Shown here piece after piece: positions 37,972-49,603 of a stretch of 64,000 nt of DNA; position 1 is the stretch's first letter, and each line of letters starts with the position of its first letter. This DNA is from Triangularia verruculosa (lineage: Eukaryota > Ascomycota > Sordariomycetes > Sordariales > Podosporaceae), in NCBI GenBank assembly GCA_033296885.1, contig MU863923.1:180791-244790 (forward strand), written 5' to 3'. The notes under the pieces are model-generated. The model was not told the origin of the DNA. It saw nothing but the letters and a program-made list of their open reading frames with translations, and did not search any database. Position numbers and translations under genes: made by a program.

Positions 37972-38739
37972 CCCCAAGTCTAGATCAACATTTGAAAAAT
38001 AGGACATGGAAAGCAGAGGATGCCTAGTGTATTACTACCTATGGCACAAAGCCTCCAGTTATCTGGACGGTTGCTTGCGTTCTTGCTCTTCCCGGTGAAG
38101 TTCTACAGTAACCATGTCGAACCACCCCAGATGGCCATCTCCCGACACCACCAGCACCGTTTGTTTGTATAAACGAGAGAATCTACCACCCATGCTTTGC
38201 AGCTGGTTGACGTGTAAACATGTCGCGAAACGTCCCTCACATGATGCCACCGCCGCCCCCCCCTGGCAGGAACCACAAGCCATGGCCAGCCTAGAGCCGC
38301 TATCAACGGCACTGAAAAGCAAACGCACACTACAGGCTGCAACCTATCATCAAGAATGTGTTGGAAGGAAGTAAAGGAGAAAGAACTCGCCGCGATGACA
38401 GTAGCTGCTCATCTAGTAACAGTCTGTCCGAGTGACCAGCAACATTGCGGAAAGAAGCAAAGCAAATAAAAAGGAACCACTGAAGAAAGATTTCGTAAAA
38501 GGCAAACTCCCAAGCCAACTCGGAAAAGTAAGAGAAAAAAACAGTCTGGCATCATAACATGTATTCAACAGTCTCCCGACCAATATGAAAAGAGATACAG
38601 TCATTCTAGATGAAAAGCGAAAGAAAGGAGTCCATCATGATACAGATCATCAATCCAGGACTCAAAGATAAAGAGAAAGCCGCACAAACATGGAATAAGA
38701 ACGCCAACAGAAAGCCACCAATCATACCAGAACCATTCC
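37972..38739. other. Convergent 3' flanks, no gene seen
   Basis: This 770-bp spacer separates the 3' ends of the methyltransferase and of the minus-strand LRR-like gene. It shows only short chance frames. Confidence 0.5.
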
Positions 38740-39957
38740 TCAAAACGATAATGAGATTCTGTCCAACGGTTTTGATGCAAGAGCATAGCGCAGACCATAC
38801 ATCTCTTGATAGAAGTCCACTCCATGGTCATCGTCATTCTGTCCAGCAGGCTGATTCTGTCTTGCCTTCTTCTTTCTCGCATCGTCCAGGGTCGTGGCTC
38901 CTTCTTCGTTAGCACTCGCCATTCTAGCCATTGTTTCCAACAGTGCCTCCATGTTGAACAAGTTAAGGTTCTGAATGTGTATGCCGTCTCCATTGGCCGG
39001 ACCGATGTACTTGAAGTAGTAGCCTGGATGCACACCGGCATTGTCCCACATCTTCCACTCGCCGAAAAGGACGTAGACATCTTGCCAGCTCTTGTCTCCG
39101 ACTTTGTTCCGGAGCAAATAGCTGATGATGCCAGCGGCCAACTTGTAGGCGAGGTTATCATGAGCGTCCTTGACTGGTATCTGCAGTTGCTGGAGGAGAT
39201 CCATGTTGGTGGTCGGAAGTTTGAGGGGCAGGCGGACAACAACAGTGTGCAGACGTGAGCATTCACAAAGCGCCTGTAGAATTGGTATGATATCGGAACT
39301 CCACTTCATGTCAAACACCATCGTCTCCAAAGCATGAGGCACCTGAGAGATTATTCTGAGCAAGGCTTCCAAATGCTTGACCGAGAACAGCATGAGAACC
39401 TTTAGCCGAGCAAAGTCCCAGTGATTGACAGTCTCTTCCCGTGAAAGTTGCCAGTCATAATTTTCAAGAACCAGTTCGTGAAGGGGCGGAAGTCGTTCGT
39501 TACCTGAGAATTCGAAGCATCGCTCGGAAAAGTTCCGCAGATGTAGCGTCTCCAAGGAATGGGTTTGAACGAGGCGCTGTTTCAACATGTTCAAAGTGAC
39601 AAACGACCCTGAACCTGTGACACTCAACCAGGTCACATGTTGACGGGGAATAGCGCTGATGTAGTCGCAGCTCTCAGCACGCATGAGTGGAAGTCCCAAC
39701 ATATACACCCTTGGTCGGCGAGCCGTCGGAAGCGGTGTTTGGAAGGCAGTCGTGAGCATCCACGAACGGCCAGTCTGTGAGAGGTTAGCTTGATCATCTC
39801 GAAAACGTGACGGACTCACCGCTTTGCTGTGAAACGAATAGAGTATGCTTTGGAGCTCTGGAAGATTGTCCCGAATCATCACGGCAACTCGATCTGGGTG
39901 GACATTGTGTTCTATACTGTCCCCTGTCAGATTGCTGCCATGGTGAGTCGATGTCAT
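38740..39957 (-). CDS. Unrecognised LRR / F-box-like protein
   Basis: The frame runs from the first in-frame ATG (39957, MTSTHHGSN) to a TGA at 38740: 405 residues as read, or 390 if a 45-nt stretch (39819-39775, GTGAGT to CACAG with a GCTAAC branch site) is an intron. It is open without ATG for about 140 bases further upstream, so the true start may lie in an unseen upstream exon. The middle shows irregular leucine-rich strands (HSLETLHLRNFSE, LPPLHELVLENYDW, FARLKVLMLFSVKHLEALLRII), as in the C-terminal part of fungal F-box/LRR-like proteins. NLPELQSIL near residue 35 may be all that is left of an F-box-like helix. The end is polar (RKKKARQNQPAGQNDDD). A role in substrate recognition for ubiquitin ligases is only a guess. 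Confidence 0.6.
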   Translation of the reverse strand: MTSTHHGSNLTGDSIEHNVHPDRVAVMIRDNLPELQSILYSFHSKAVSPSRFRDDQANLSQTGRSWMLTTAFQTPLPTARRPRVYMLGLPLMRAESCDYISAIPRQHVTWLSVTGSGSFVTLNMLKQRLVQTHSLETLHLRNFSERCFEFSGNERLPPLHELVLENYDWQLSREETVNHWDFARLKVLMLFSVKHLEALLRIISQVPHALETMVFDMKWSSDIIPILQALCECSRLHTVVVRLPLKLPTTNMDLLQQLQIPVKDAHDNLAYKLAAGIISYLLRNKVGDKSWQDVYVLFGEWKMWDNAGVHPGYYFKYIGPANGDGIHIQNLNLFNMEALLETMARMASANEEGATTLDDARKKKARQNQPAGQNDDDHGVDFYQEMYGLRYALASKPLDRISLSF

Positions 39958-40233
39958 TCTGTTGCCGATCGAAGCACTTTTGTCCGCAAGATCAAGGTCA
40001 AACTTGAGGCCCGAGCCCAAGTGAGTCGTAGTATCGGCCTCGCCTTGAAACAGTCGAGCTAGGGCGGGAGGAGAACAGTTGCGGTATGTGGTGATGTGGT
40101 CTCAGTGAGTGCCAGGAACCCTAATAGGCGATTGACACATCAATAGTATCCAAAGAGGAACTAAAAGGGCTCTGAGGAGGCTGAAGTTGGCGATATTGTT
40201 TCCTAGGTTGAGAAGATGGGAGAGGGCTAATGC

Positions 40234-40239
40234 TTTATA
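40234..40239 (-). promoter_or_regulatory. TATA-box-like site upstream of the LRR-like gene
   Basis: TATAAA on the minus strand, within CTATAAAGC. It lies 277 bases before the first ATG of the coding frame. A 12-codon upstream frame (ATG at 40140) ends in TGA at 40102. Placement fits a core promoter but has no independent support. Confidence 0.35.
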
Positions 40240-42628
40240 GGCAGCAAGCCTTCAGACTTAGCCCACCATCGGCATGCCAATTCTGGACAGGTGTGGGATA
40301 GAAAGTGAGAAGAGGGGCGCGTACGGCGGCCATGTTGAAATTTGAGGCAACGCTGGGGCAACATGCCGCGGACAAGACGTTTTCTGAGCAGCTACGGTAC
40401 CTAAGGCGTGATGGCTCATGGAGATACAGTGTTACTGTCACAGTGACGTGAGTCTCGGGAAACTTGTCGAGTCTAGACATGAGAGATGGTCATCGGGACG
40501 GAAGGAGGTGAAACCGCGCTTGCCTGGAGAAATGATAGCGCTAGGGAAAGAGCTGAAGATCTCATTTCTCCTTCCTTCCCCCACGCGTGAAATTCAGGAA
40601 GGCAGCTTCCGCCTCGGAACCGAAGGTGATTGATCGACTGTTCAAAAGATTGACTTGTCGTGTTTTGCGTCTGCAAAGTGGTACAACGAGCGTAAAAAAA
40701 TCACGCTCGCCCCCCTCGAAAGTTGAGAACTCACCTCCCACAAATATTTTTGCCGATTTCAGCGCAACTAAAGCGCAACTTTCCCGGCAGCCTACAGCAG
40801 TTCAAACCACGCGGCCTCGTTGATCCGTCCTCAGTCAACCGCCTCGTCACAGTCAAGCTGTTCAGTAGACCCCCACAATCTGGGGTAGGACGACAGTCAG
40901 TCAAACATCTTGGAAGAGACGCTTTGGTCTATGGTGATGGCCCAGGGTGCGGGATCCTTGTCTTTAGAAGTTGCTTCTTTTACCGGTGAAGAAATACTGA
41001 CCCTGAACAGAGGACAAGGTGTGTGAGGAGAGGTCGATGTTTATCCTCACTGCACTAATCCTGTAAGACACGGCGGAATCGACCTAGCCAAAACTTCCGA
41101 ACGATGGCAAAATTGTCACCGAGAGACTCTTGGGAAGAAACACCATCTGCCTTCACTGATGTGAGACGGGACCATGTCTACTTTCCGAGCCATGGAGCGC
41201 GGGCCACGAGGGACCAAGGGCCAGATTCAGACGCATCTGGGATTTTCTCGGCGTTGATACACTGTTAGGACCTCGATGTTGTCACCATGCGACGCCCCCG
41301 AGGTAACGATCCACCACTTGTTGTCATGTTCGAGCTGTGCAACATCCGTGTAGGATTTCCATGTGAGAATGAGACCGCAAAGTGGCAAGATGAATCATAC
41401 TGACCGACTGGCGAGTCCAAAGGACCTCTAACTGTTTCAAATCAAGACGAGATCCGGCTCATATTCCCACACTTGATCTCTTATTGATTGCATTCGACAA
41501 ATAAGGAGGCATATACCCTCACTAAGTGGCTGTTCGCTAGCCGATCTTCTCAACCCAACTTCGATGCAGGCAATCAGTCAGCCACAGGTAAGATGTCAGA
41601 GCTTCGGCCCGCGCCGTGAGTTACCACAAGTCTCCTCGCAAGGCAATAATTCTGCACTGTATACGAGCGCCATATTCGCACAGACTTCCACATTTGTGAG
41701 CCTCTTCCAACTCGCCGCCTTCTGCAGCCCGCTTGGCAAAGAAAAATGACGAGTAGCTTCTCGGTATGCACATGCAGCCTCCCGGTCACGTTCGACGACA
41801 GCTCGCAAAATCGAGTCACCTTCCACTTTCTTTTTTGTTTTTGGCTGTGGCCCCGCGCTTCCAATCCATAGGCTCGGTGGGCGGGGAGCATCCGAAGAAG
41901 AAAACTGATCAAACTGCAAGTCTTTCTACTGGCTCATTAGCTTCCCGTGATTCGATTGTCCCAGTCAAGGGTTGCATGATCGGGGACAGGCCGTCTAACC
42001 GGCAGCCTTGCGGCTTGCAGTTTCAACCGGACCAACCAAAAAGTAACGTTATCTCGTGCTCGAGGCTCAGAGGAACACACAATAGGCGAAGAAGGTGGCA
42101 CGTGGTCATCGATCGAGATGCGACTCCGCGCCCAAAATTGCTTCTTTTGCTTGTGTTAGTCTATTGCTTTTACCACAGCCTCCAGGGGCGTTTCCCTCCG
42201 GTTCTCTTAACGAATATCTAGGAAATAATGAGCAAGCTCAAGGACACAATCGCAAGAGATCAACAAAAAAACCATGGCACATGTTTGGCTGCTGCGCATA
42301 AGAACAGGAGACCATTGATTGCCCAAAAAACTGACAGAAATCAAAACATATCGCTCTTCCATCGTCAGAACCATCCGTAGCAGTGATATCTGAACAAAAC
42401 AACCAAGCTGCTTGTACCCACACCACCATATCTTTTCCGAGTTTGTATCTACCACCCCTTTCTCTCTGGCAATACCACCTCTCTGGAGCAGAGGGGAAGA
42501 ATATGTGATGGAAAGGCCTAGCCCCTTTTTTCCAGATCAGGTCGGAGAGAGACTGATAATGGCGAGTCATATCACATGGTACAAGCGACCGGCGAAAACT
42601 CATCGGCAGCCGTCGGCTGTTGGTGTGT

Positions 42629-42671
42629 GGTGTGAAGTGTGAAGTGTGCAGTGTGCAGTGTGCAGTGTGCT
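42629..42671. repeat. Tandem 7-mer array (GTGTGMA)
   Basis: About six units of GTGTGAA or GTGTGCA stand in a row; the first two carry A and the later ones C at the variable place, which indicates stepwise duplication. Confidence 0.85.
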
Positions 42672-42856
42672 GCTGTAAGAAAAAAGTGATATGTTTGCTT
42701 TTTTTTCTCTTGCTCTCTCTCCTCTCTTGACCTTCCCTCTCTGGTATCAGGAGAATTGAACCACTCATGACAGACCGCCTTTTCTTACTTGTTGTTTCGT
42801 AGGCCCATCCCCCCCTCTTCGAAACCATTCGATATTTTCTTTCATGCACAATGATA

Positions 42857-42888
42857 TGTGTGTATGTGTGTGTGTGTGTGTGTGTGCG
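42857..42888. repeat. (TG)n microsatellite
   Basis: A TG-rich stretch, interrupted by one TA and one CG, extends across about 30 bases. Confidence 0.85.
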
Positions 42889-43027
42889 TGTGCATGCGCG
42901 AAGACAGGCCAGGCGGCTACCATCCAAGACAATTTCCTCAGCCCGCAAAATGATAGACAGATAGCGGCCAGGCTGAGACTCTCAACACGAGGGCTGCAGC
43001 CGCATGAACGCCCAACTGGGAAACCGG

Positions 43028-43131
<104 letters not shown>

Positions 43132-43514
43132 AAGAGGAGGAAAAAGAGACAGAACCGATCACTTCTTCTAAGCCACGTTCTCCTCATCGGTTAGTTAGTG
43201 CGGATACATCGCAACTTCTGGCTGCTAAGAAGAAGCATCTGGACCCTATCATTGCCGCCATCACCACACCACCCCACGGCCCAAAAAAACATAGCAGCGA
43301 CATTCTTCACAAAACCAACCCCCCAATAAGAACTGATCGATCACCCTTCCCATGTCATGCGTCTGGCCATCGGCCGCCCTGCCACACCCACTCCAGTCCT
43401 AACACACTTGACCGCTCGTCCAATACTAGGCCCTCGATCACCTTCAGTCGTATGCTACGCGATCATCACACCAACCAGAGCCCTCTCCGGCCCGAGTCCT
43501 TTCCGCAGGACCCC

Positions 43515-45364
43515 TCAGTACCTATACAACGGCGCCGGATCTTTCACCGGCTCATCACCCGCCCCATACCCCCCGCTTCCGCTGCCACTACCCCCTGCCA
43601 CTGGTCTCTCCCTCGCAGCTCTGGTATACGCATCATCCTGATCATCTGTGGTATACGATATAGGCGTCACCGGCTCAGCAGCATCCTTGTTTTTCCTCGA
43701 CCCTGATCCCCCTTCTCCGCTTCCCCCGGCATACGCTGATGATGACCCTGCCCCTCCGAATCCAGGATGAAAAGGCTCGTACCCCAGCCTAGGCGTATCG
43801 TCTTCGCTTGTTCTCCTGTTATTTGTGGAATTTCTAGGCTCTGGGTCACGGAAGGGATCGTCCTCTTGTTGTGCTGGCGTTCCCGTGTTTGACCTCGACG
43901 GCCCGGCTACGCTCGATCCGTAAGCTGGCTGGGGGTTGGCAGTCCGGTACGATGGCTCTGCCGACGCCTTTCCTTTGCCGTTACCATTGCTGTTACTCCC
44001 GGACGAGGACCCCGATGGTCCAAAGCCTGCTCCGCCTGTCACACCGAACCCATTGCCCCCGTAACCGCTTCCTATCGGTTTTCTGGGTGGAACGGGGGGC
44101 TGGTCCTGGCTGGATGGTGATACGGGGGTGTTGTTATCTGATCTTTGCTCGCCTAGATGCTTCTTGGCTTGCAAGACAGCGCGGTGATGTTGGTTGAGGG
44201 CCTGTTGCAGCTGCTCGTTGGTATCGATGAGGGACTCCATTGTATCGTTGTCTGGGGCGGGGTTTTCGCAGGACATGTAGCCCTGGATAGACTTTGACGC
44301 ACCGGTACACCGGTCAGAAAATTCCTTGATGAGTTCATTGGACAGCACTTCCTGGGGTGGAGTGGAGGCGACAAGCTGTTCAAGGAGTTTGGCCGAGGTG
44401 CGGGCTTCCTCGAGGCGATTGGCGAGTTCGACTGGGTCGGGCAGGCGGTGGCGACTGCTATGGGAGGAGGAGTACTGATTCGAGGGCTGTGGAAAGTGTG
44501 GAGGTGGTTGTTGAGGGTATTGCTGGGGGTAGGGCGGGGCATTGGGGTTGCGAGGAAGGGCGTGGGCAGATGGTGCGCTCTGGGTTGGTGTTAGTGATCT
44601 GGGGCCAGAGGACTAAGGAGCAACATGTGATGCTTACCCCGTATGCTTCGTACGCCTTCTTCTTTTCCTTCTGCCACATTGCGATAATGAGAGCCAGTCC
44701 TTCGTCGTAGGACTTGGACGTTTCGAATGTATCGAGCGTCTCCATGAGCAACTGCCTAACGCTAACATCGCGCCCCGCGCGCAGTAACTCTTTGCACACA
44801 TCGACGAATTTCTTGTCGAGGTTCCGGGTGAAACCCGGGCCTGGGTTGTCGCAGAGGATGCGGATGAGCATGATGGCATTGTACTGACATGCCGGCCTGC
44901 TCCAGTAGTCGCGGCTTAGGAACTTGCGAATCAAACGGGCAGACTCGGACGCCGCAGCGGGAGAGGCAACGGCAGCTTCGACGATGGCGGGTAGGTAGAT
45001 AACATCGTCGCCCTAGGTCACAATGTCTCAGATTTCGAACAGCGTCAAAGCTCCTGGAAGGAGGATACGTACCGTGGAGCTTCCTCTTGATTCGCAGAAG
45101 GCTTTCTGTAAAACGACCCGGCGATCAGCATCGTGTTGAAGTAGAGGGGAGTGAACCGCGCAAACATACCACACAGCGCGCAGCAGTATCTTCAGGTTGT
45201 TCAGTTGCGGGATCTACGGCGGCTGGGATATCGGTATTGGTGTCGGAGGCTACAACAGCAGTGTTAGCATTCGTCTTATCATTGGCGCCAGGATGATACC
45301 ACAACATACTGTTTCTCTTTTTTATGGTGCCCAGCACCTTGTTCATACTGAAATTCTTCATCAT
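43515..45364 (-). CDS. lsb5: VHS/GAT-domain protein, LSB5-like
   Basis: Exons 45364-45310, 45249-45170, 45105-45073, 45012-44638 and 44579-43515 give 535 residues. After MMKNFSMNKVLGTIKKRN the N-terminal helical VHS-like domain runs to about residue 165 (GDDVIYLPAIVEAAV, NAIMLIRILCDNPGPGFTRN, FVDVCKELLRAGRD). A Pro/Gln-rich linker follows, then a GAT domain at about 229-318 (LPDPVELANRLEEARTSAKL, MESLIDTNEQLQQALNQHH). The tail is Gly/Ser-rich, with PPVPPRKP, a likely SH3 ligand. This order matches yeast Lsb5, which links ubiquitin, Arf3 and the actin regulator Las17 at endocytic sites; identity is by family likeness. All four introns keep the frame, and exon 3 has only 33 bases. Functionally it belongs to the same process as ARPC4 in this window, though they are not adjacent. 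Confidence 0.88.
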
Positions 45365-46664
45365 CCTGCCCGCTGTCTGGGATCTGTTGTTCGCAAGTGT
45401 CTATTTATGCGGACCTGTAGATGTTGGCGAAGGTGGATCTGGGTATCGCGCGCGCGTCCCGCCGCAAGTCGCCAGCTCAGTATCGCGAGTGGACCGGAGA
45501 TATATCGACGCCGCGGCCGAAAAACAAGAGCGCAGCGAGTCGATTGTGGCCAAACAAGACTAAGAGGAAGATTGCGTAGATGCAAGCGTGCAAATGGGAA
45601 TTCGTGTGTGTCGTTACCCAACAGTTTGCGATCATCCAGTCCGGGTTTCGGGTTGTTAGTGGGTGGCCTGCTCGCCGTTTCCCGTCTGCTGGCCTTGTGT
45701 TGGCCCCGCAGTGCTTGTTGCTTTGGAGGGTGGGTGCGTGACCTGCTGCGGGATGGTTGTGCGTTGCGTGTCCACCCCCAACAGACGTAACAAGGGTCCT
45801 TGATCTGTATCCGTACCCCGTTTTATATGGATTCTCTTCAAGGAAGCACGTGGAAGGCGGGCGTGGGAAGATTCTCCAGATCCTCTCCAACCGAAACCCC
45901 CAGTACCGTATATTGGAAGGGACCCAAGCCTGAGAGGAGGTTGGAAAAGGCCGTGTGGGCGGACGGCCTTGTCCCGTGGCAATTCGAACTGCTGGTCCGA
46001 GCTGGTCTCCGCATTCAAATCTCAGTTCCCCGAGTTCTTCAACTCATTAAGCGTGGTGAATATCGCCAGTTTCCTCAGGCACCCACACTGGTATTTAACA
46101 CCAAGAAACGAACGGTAGCAAAACGGCCCACAGACAACAGCCAGCCGCCCGTCCGAGTTCCGTTTTGAGCTCATACTGAGTGTAACCATATCCAAGCACT
46201 GAGGTCTGTTAGAGCTATCGAGTCCTCGCATTTTGCGCCATCACATGAAAACCAGAAACCGCAAAATCCCCATCATCTCGACATATTTGAGAAAAAGGAA
46301 TCATCCTCTGCCTCTGCTCATCCCATATCAAATCCAAAGTCAATATCTCAACCTAAAACGCACCTCAAGGATACAATTGACGTTGCAGAACGGTGCCAAA
46401 CCCGCACAGCCCCCCTTGTCGTCCACAGACGCGCAAGCAGCTCCCCGTGGGTGCCGGGCCAAGGGCTTGTCAACGTCAGACTTCAGAACATTTGACATGA
46501 CAAGCTCACAATAAATTGAAAAAAAGAACAAGTGCGCATCACATGTCATATTGAGTAGTGTTATTTCCTATTCTCGCTGAATTTTGCCATTGATTTTGTA
46601 ATTATACAAGATCTCCCGGAGCCGGGATACCCGCTTGACCCTAACTCCTTAACCAAAAGCAGAT
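45365..46664. promoter_or_regulatory. LSB5-like promoter and 3' flank of the UBX gene
   Basis: This 1.3-kb spacer precedes the LSB5-like start and follows the UBX gene stop; both genes are on the minus strand. No coding region is supported. No clear TATA element was noted. Confidence 0.45.
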
Positions 46665-48281
46665 CTATTCCACTTCTTGACCATCGTCCTCGTCTATTAA
46701 ATCCTCAACGACAAGACTTCCGCCTCGGCCCATTTTCTGCCCAATGGTAATGATTTTACTAGGCTCGAGCGTCTCCCGTGGCAACATCGATGCAATCTGG
46801 AAACCATACTTATGTTCGTACGACTCTGGTTCAGACAGCTTCTCGTCCAAATATTGTTCTTGCAGAAGATCATAGCACTCCACGAACGCATAGAGCTCCT
46901 CCAAAGTAGTGGTGCTGGCAAATCTGCGAATGATTCGCCCACCGCCAGCGGAAGCCGGCATGTTTAGAGCCAACCGGACAGCATCCTTTGCTTCCGGTTC
47001 CGGCGCAAGCGTTGTAGCCCGCCATTTCCTCCATTGCCTCCGCAGCTCTTCCTGTCGTGCTGCCTTTTCAGCTTCTTCCAATGCGCGCTTCTCAGCCGCT
47101 GCTGCGGCAGCCTCAGCCTCACGCTTTTGCCGTGCTCTCTCCCGGTCACGGGCCAGAGACCTTTCGTATGCTGAATCCTGCTCATTCCGCAGATTCCGCG
47201 CATGTTCCTGAGCCGCCCTCTCAGCTCTCACGCCATTGAGATCCGGTGAGTATTTCGTGACTGTGTCTTGCAGCCCGGCAACGTAAGCGGCCGGCGTCAT
47301 GGGCCCAGCCAGACGTTTGACAATGCCCATCCTCGTGCTGCCCTCCTTGGGGGTGAGACAGACCAAACATGAAAATGGATACTTGAGGCACGAATACTCG
47401 TTGGCCACCTGGTGGGCTTCGGGGTCAGCCACGTTCCCTCCCCAGAGAATTATATTGTTGGAGGAATCCGAAATGTAGTTAACAACCTCGGGGGAGAGAA
47501 GCGTGTTTCGAATGAAGGTGTCGGTGTCATCATGCTCGGGTGATATCAACACCATGAGAAGAAACTTCAGCTCCCGCTTTGCGGTGTCCAAGGCTTGGGC
47601 ATGGCCTCCCTCGAAGAATGTAAGACCGTGAGTGCCGTATGCCTCCTCAAACTCGCGCCGAAACCTCCTGGCTGCCTCCTGTGGCAATGTTGCAGTCCGT
47701 CCATGAGCCTGGCCCAGACCTCTGATAGTTGTACCCAGGTATCGTGGCCGGAATGAGGCGGGTAGAAATGCGAGGAAAAATGAAATAATGCGGCCAACCA
47801 CACCCAAAAGACCTCTCGTTAAGTTCCATGTCGTCGAAAACGGCGTCAATAAGATCGATAATAGGCCCTGTGGCCGGATATTCACCGGTTGTTGGGGTAC
47901 CACTCTAGGGGCAGCTTCTGTCCTGGGTGGCCTCGTTCGCCTCGGCCTATCATCATCGGCGTCCAAGAGGCTCTCGTGCAAGTTATCATATCGTGTCAAC
48001 ATGGGAGGAGGAATGTTTTGCGCTGCTTGGGCTTCAGCAAGCAGGTCGGGCCCTTCACCGTCAAAGAACTTGGCGATAGCTATCTGCAAGGTGTGTCAGC
48101 TCCCAGTACATAAGGGTCTGGTCTGGGAGAAAAGAATACGCACTTGGACATTCCACTGCGATCTCTCCAGCAAGGGGAGGGCATCCTTGATTTCTTGGCC
48201 TGTGACATCGGTATATTGCTGAAGAGACTCCTGCTGCTCGGAGGATAATTGTCCGATGTCGATATCCGCACCGTCCGCCAT
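46665..48281 (-). CDS. UBA-UAS-UBX protein (FAF2/UBXD8, Ucp10 type)
   Basis: Exons 48281-48144 and 48083-46665 give 518 residues. An N-terminal UBA-like helix bundle (LSSEQQESLQQYTDVTGQEI to LLERSQWNVQIAIAKFFDGE) spans residues about 10-56. A hydrophobic hairpin (about 119-157, GLLSILLTPF and VVGRIISFFLAFLPASF) should insert into the ER or lipid-droplet membrane. A thioredoxin-like UAS domain follows (about 188-320, with NNIILWGGNVADPEA). Then comes a charged coiled coil rich in Glu/Arg/Ala, starting after SAYERSLARDRERARQKRE. The UBX domain (about 400-490) should bind Cdc48/p97. The protein is expected to recruit Cdc48 to membranes for ER-associated degradation. The order and SAYERSLARDR match animal FAF2 and fission yeast Ucp10; distinguishing it from Ubx2 is uncertain. 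Confidence 0.93.
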
Positions 48282-49603
48282 GATGATGGATCGTATGTCC
48301 GGTTCTGGGATATGTGTACTCGAAGTCGGAAGCTGTGGTCAGAATATCAAGCAACAACCGCCCGTTCCCAACAAGAAGCTAGTGTGGTTCAGGGCAGCGC
48401 CAAGGAAGAATTATTTTCTGATGCGTCGAGCTTATTCTGGCTGTTTCAGGTTGCTTGAGAGTTGTCTGGTACTCGAAAATAGACAGAGTGATAGATAGCA
48501 CATGTACGAATACTTGTGTGGTGGGAGAGAGTGTGGTAGCCGGGTTGGTCGCAACACGTCAACCTCCACGGTCCCAGAGCTATGGCACCCAGTGCAACTG
48601 GGCAAACAGGGGTTTGCTTGGAATGCCGGCGCCCCTCAATAGCCAAGCACAGACCACAGTTCAGAAATCAAGCCTCCTCTTGCTCGTGTGGCTCTTAAGA
48701 TGGAAATGGGAGCAGCAGGTTCAAGTTGAGAAAAGAGGTAGCAGGGAGCGAGCAATGACGACCAGGCCAGCCTTCATTCTCCACTCAAAGTACACATCTC
48801 GTCTCTATGGAACATGGTGTCAGTCACATATGGAAGGACCAAAAGTCACCCCCAGTGCCCCCCCTTCATTAGATGGCGCAGTACGGAGTACGCTTAAAAG
48901 CATATTTGTTCCGACAAGGGCCCGTGCTTGTCGAGGCTGAACGGCCAAGAAGCAAGGAGAGTTGGGGGGCCCACCCCACTTTAGCGCGGGCACCCGCGAC
49001 GACCCTCTCGAGAGTTCTGATGATGCTGCTTCCTTCAGTAGTCAACACCTCCCACATTCGATATTTTGTGAGCGCATTGGCCTAGCTCTTGTCAGATTTT
49101 GTCGCCGACAACGCCATTGAGCTTCCTCCAACCTTTCCGTCCACCGCTGTAACTCTTCCTGGACGGCCCAGTCGACCCCACGGTATACGCTGTACCTAGA
49201 GCCCGACCACTTCCTCCTCGGTGATCGCCTGCCGTGCGCTTCCTTTGTCTCGTGTGCCGCTGTCAATAGCCTCCAGTAATAGCAACAGCGTCACGTCGCT
49301 CCCGCCGAGATTTTCTTTTATCTCTTTAGCCAACTGTACATTGCGCCCTGCTTTCCCAGCTCGTGTCCAGTTCCATGGATGCCTTATCGGCGCTCTGAAG
49401 CAAAACATGGGAGGGTTAAGCTACCTATCTTCGAGTAAGAATTCATAGACCATGGCCGCTCCTTCTTACCTGTTCCCTTGCCAATTTACCCTTCTCGGTC
49501 ACAGCTGTAGTCTCGATACAAGACTAACACATGCCGTCAGATCTCTTAGAAACGTCCGAGGCATTCCCATTCTTCCATCCTTGATATAGAGTAACCGACC
49601 GAC
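48282..49603. promoter_or_regulatory. Divergent spacer between the UBX gene and PAN3
   Basis: Both start codons flank this 1.3-kb region. Only short chance frames are present; none has a family motif. Confidence 0.5.
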
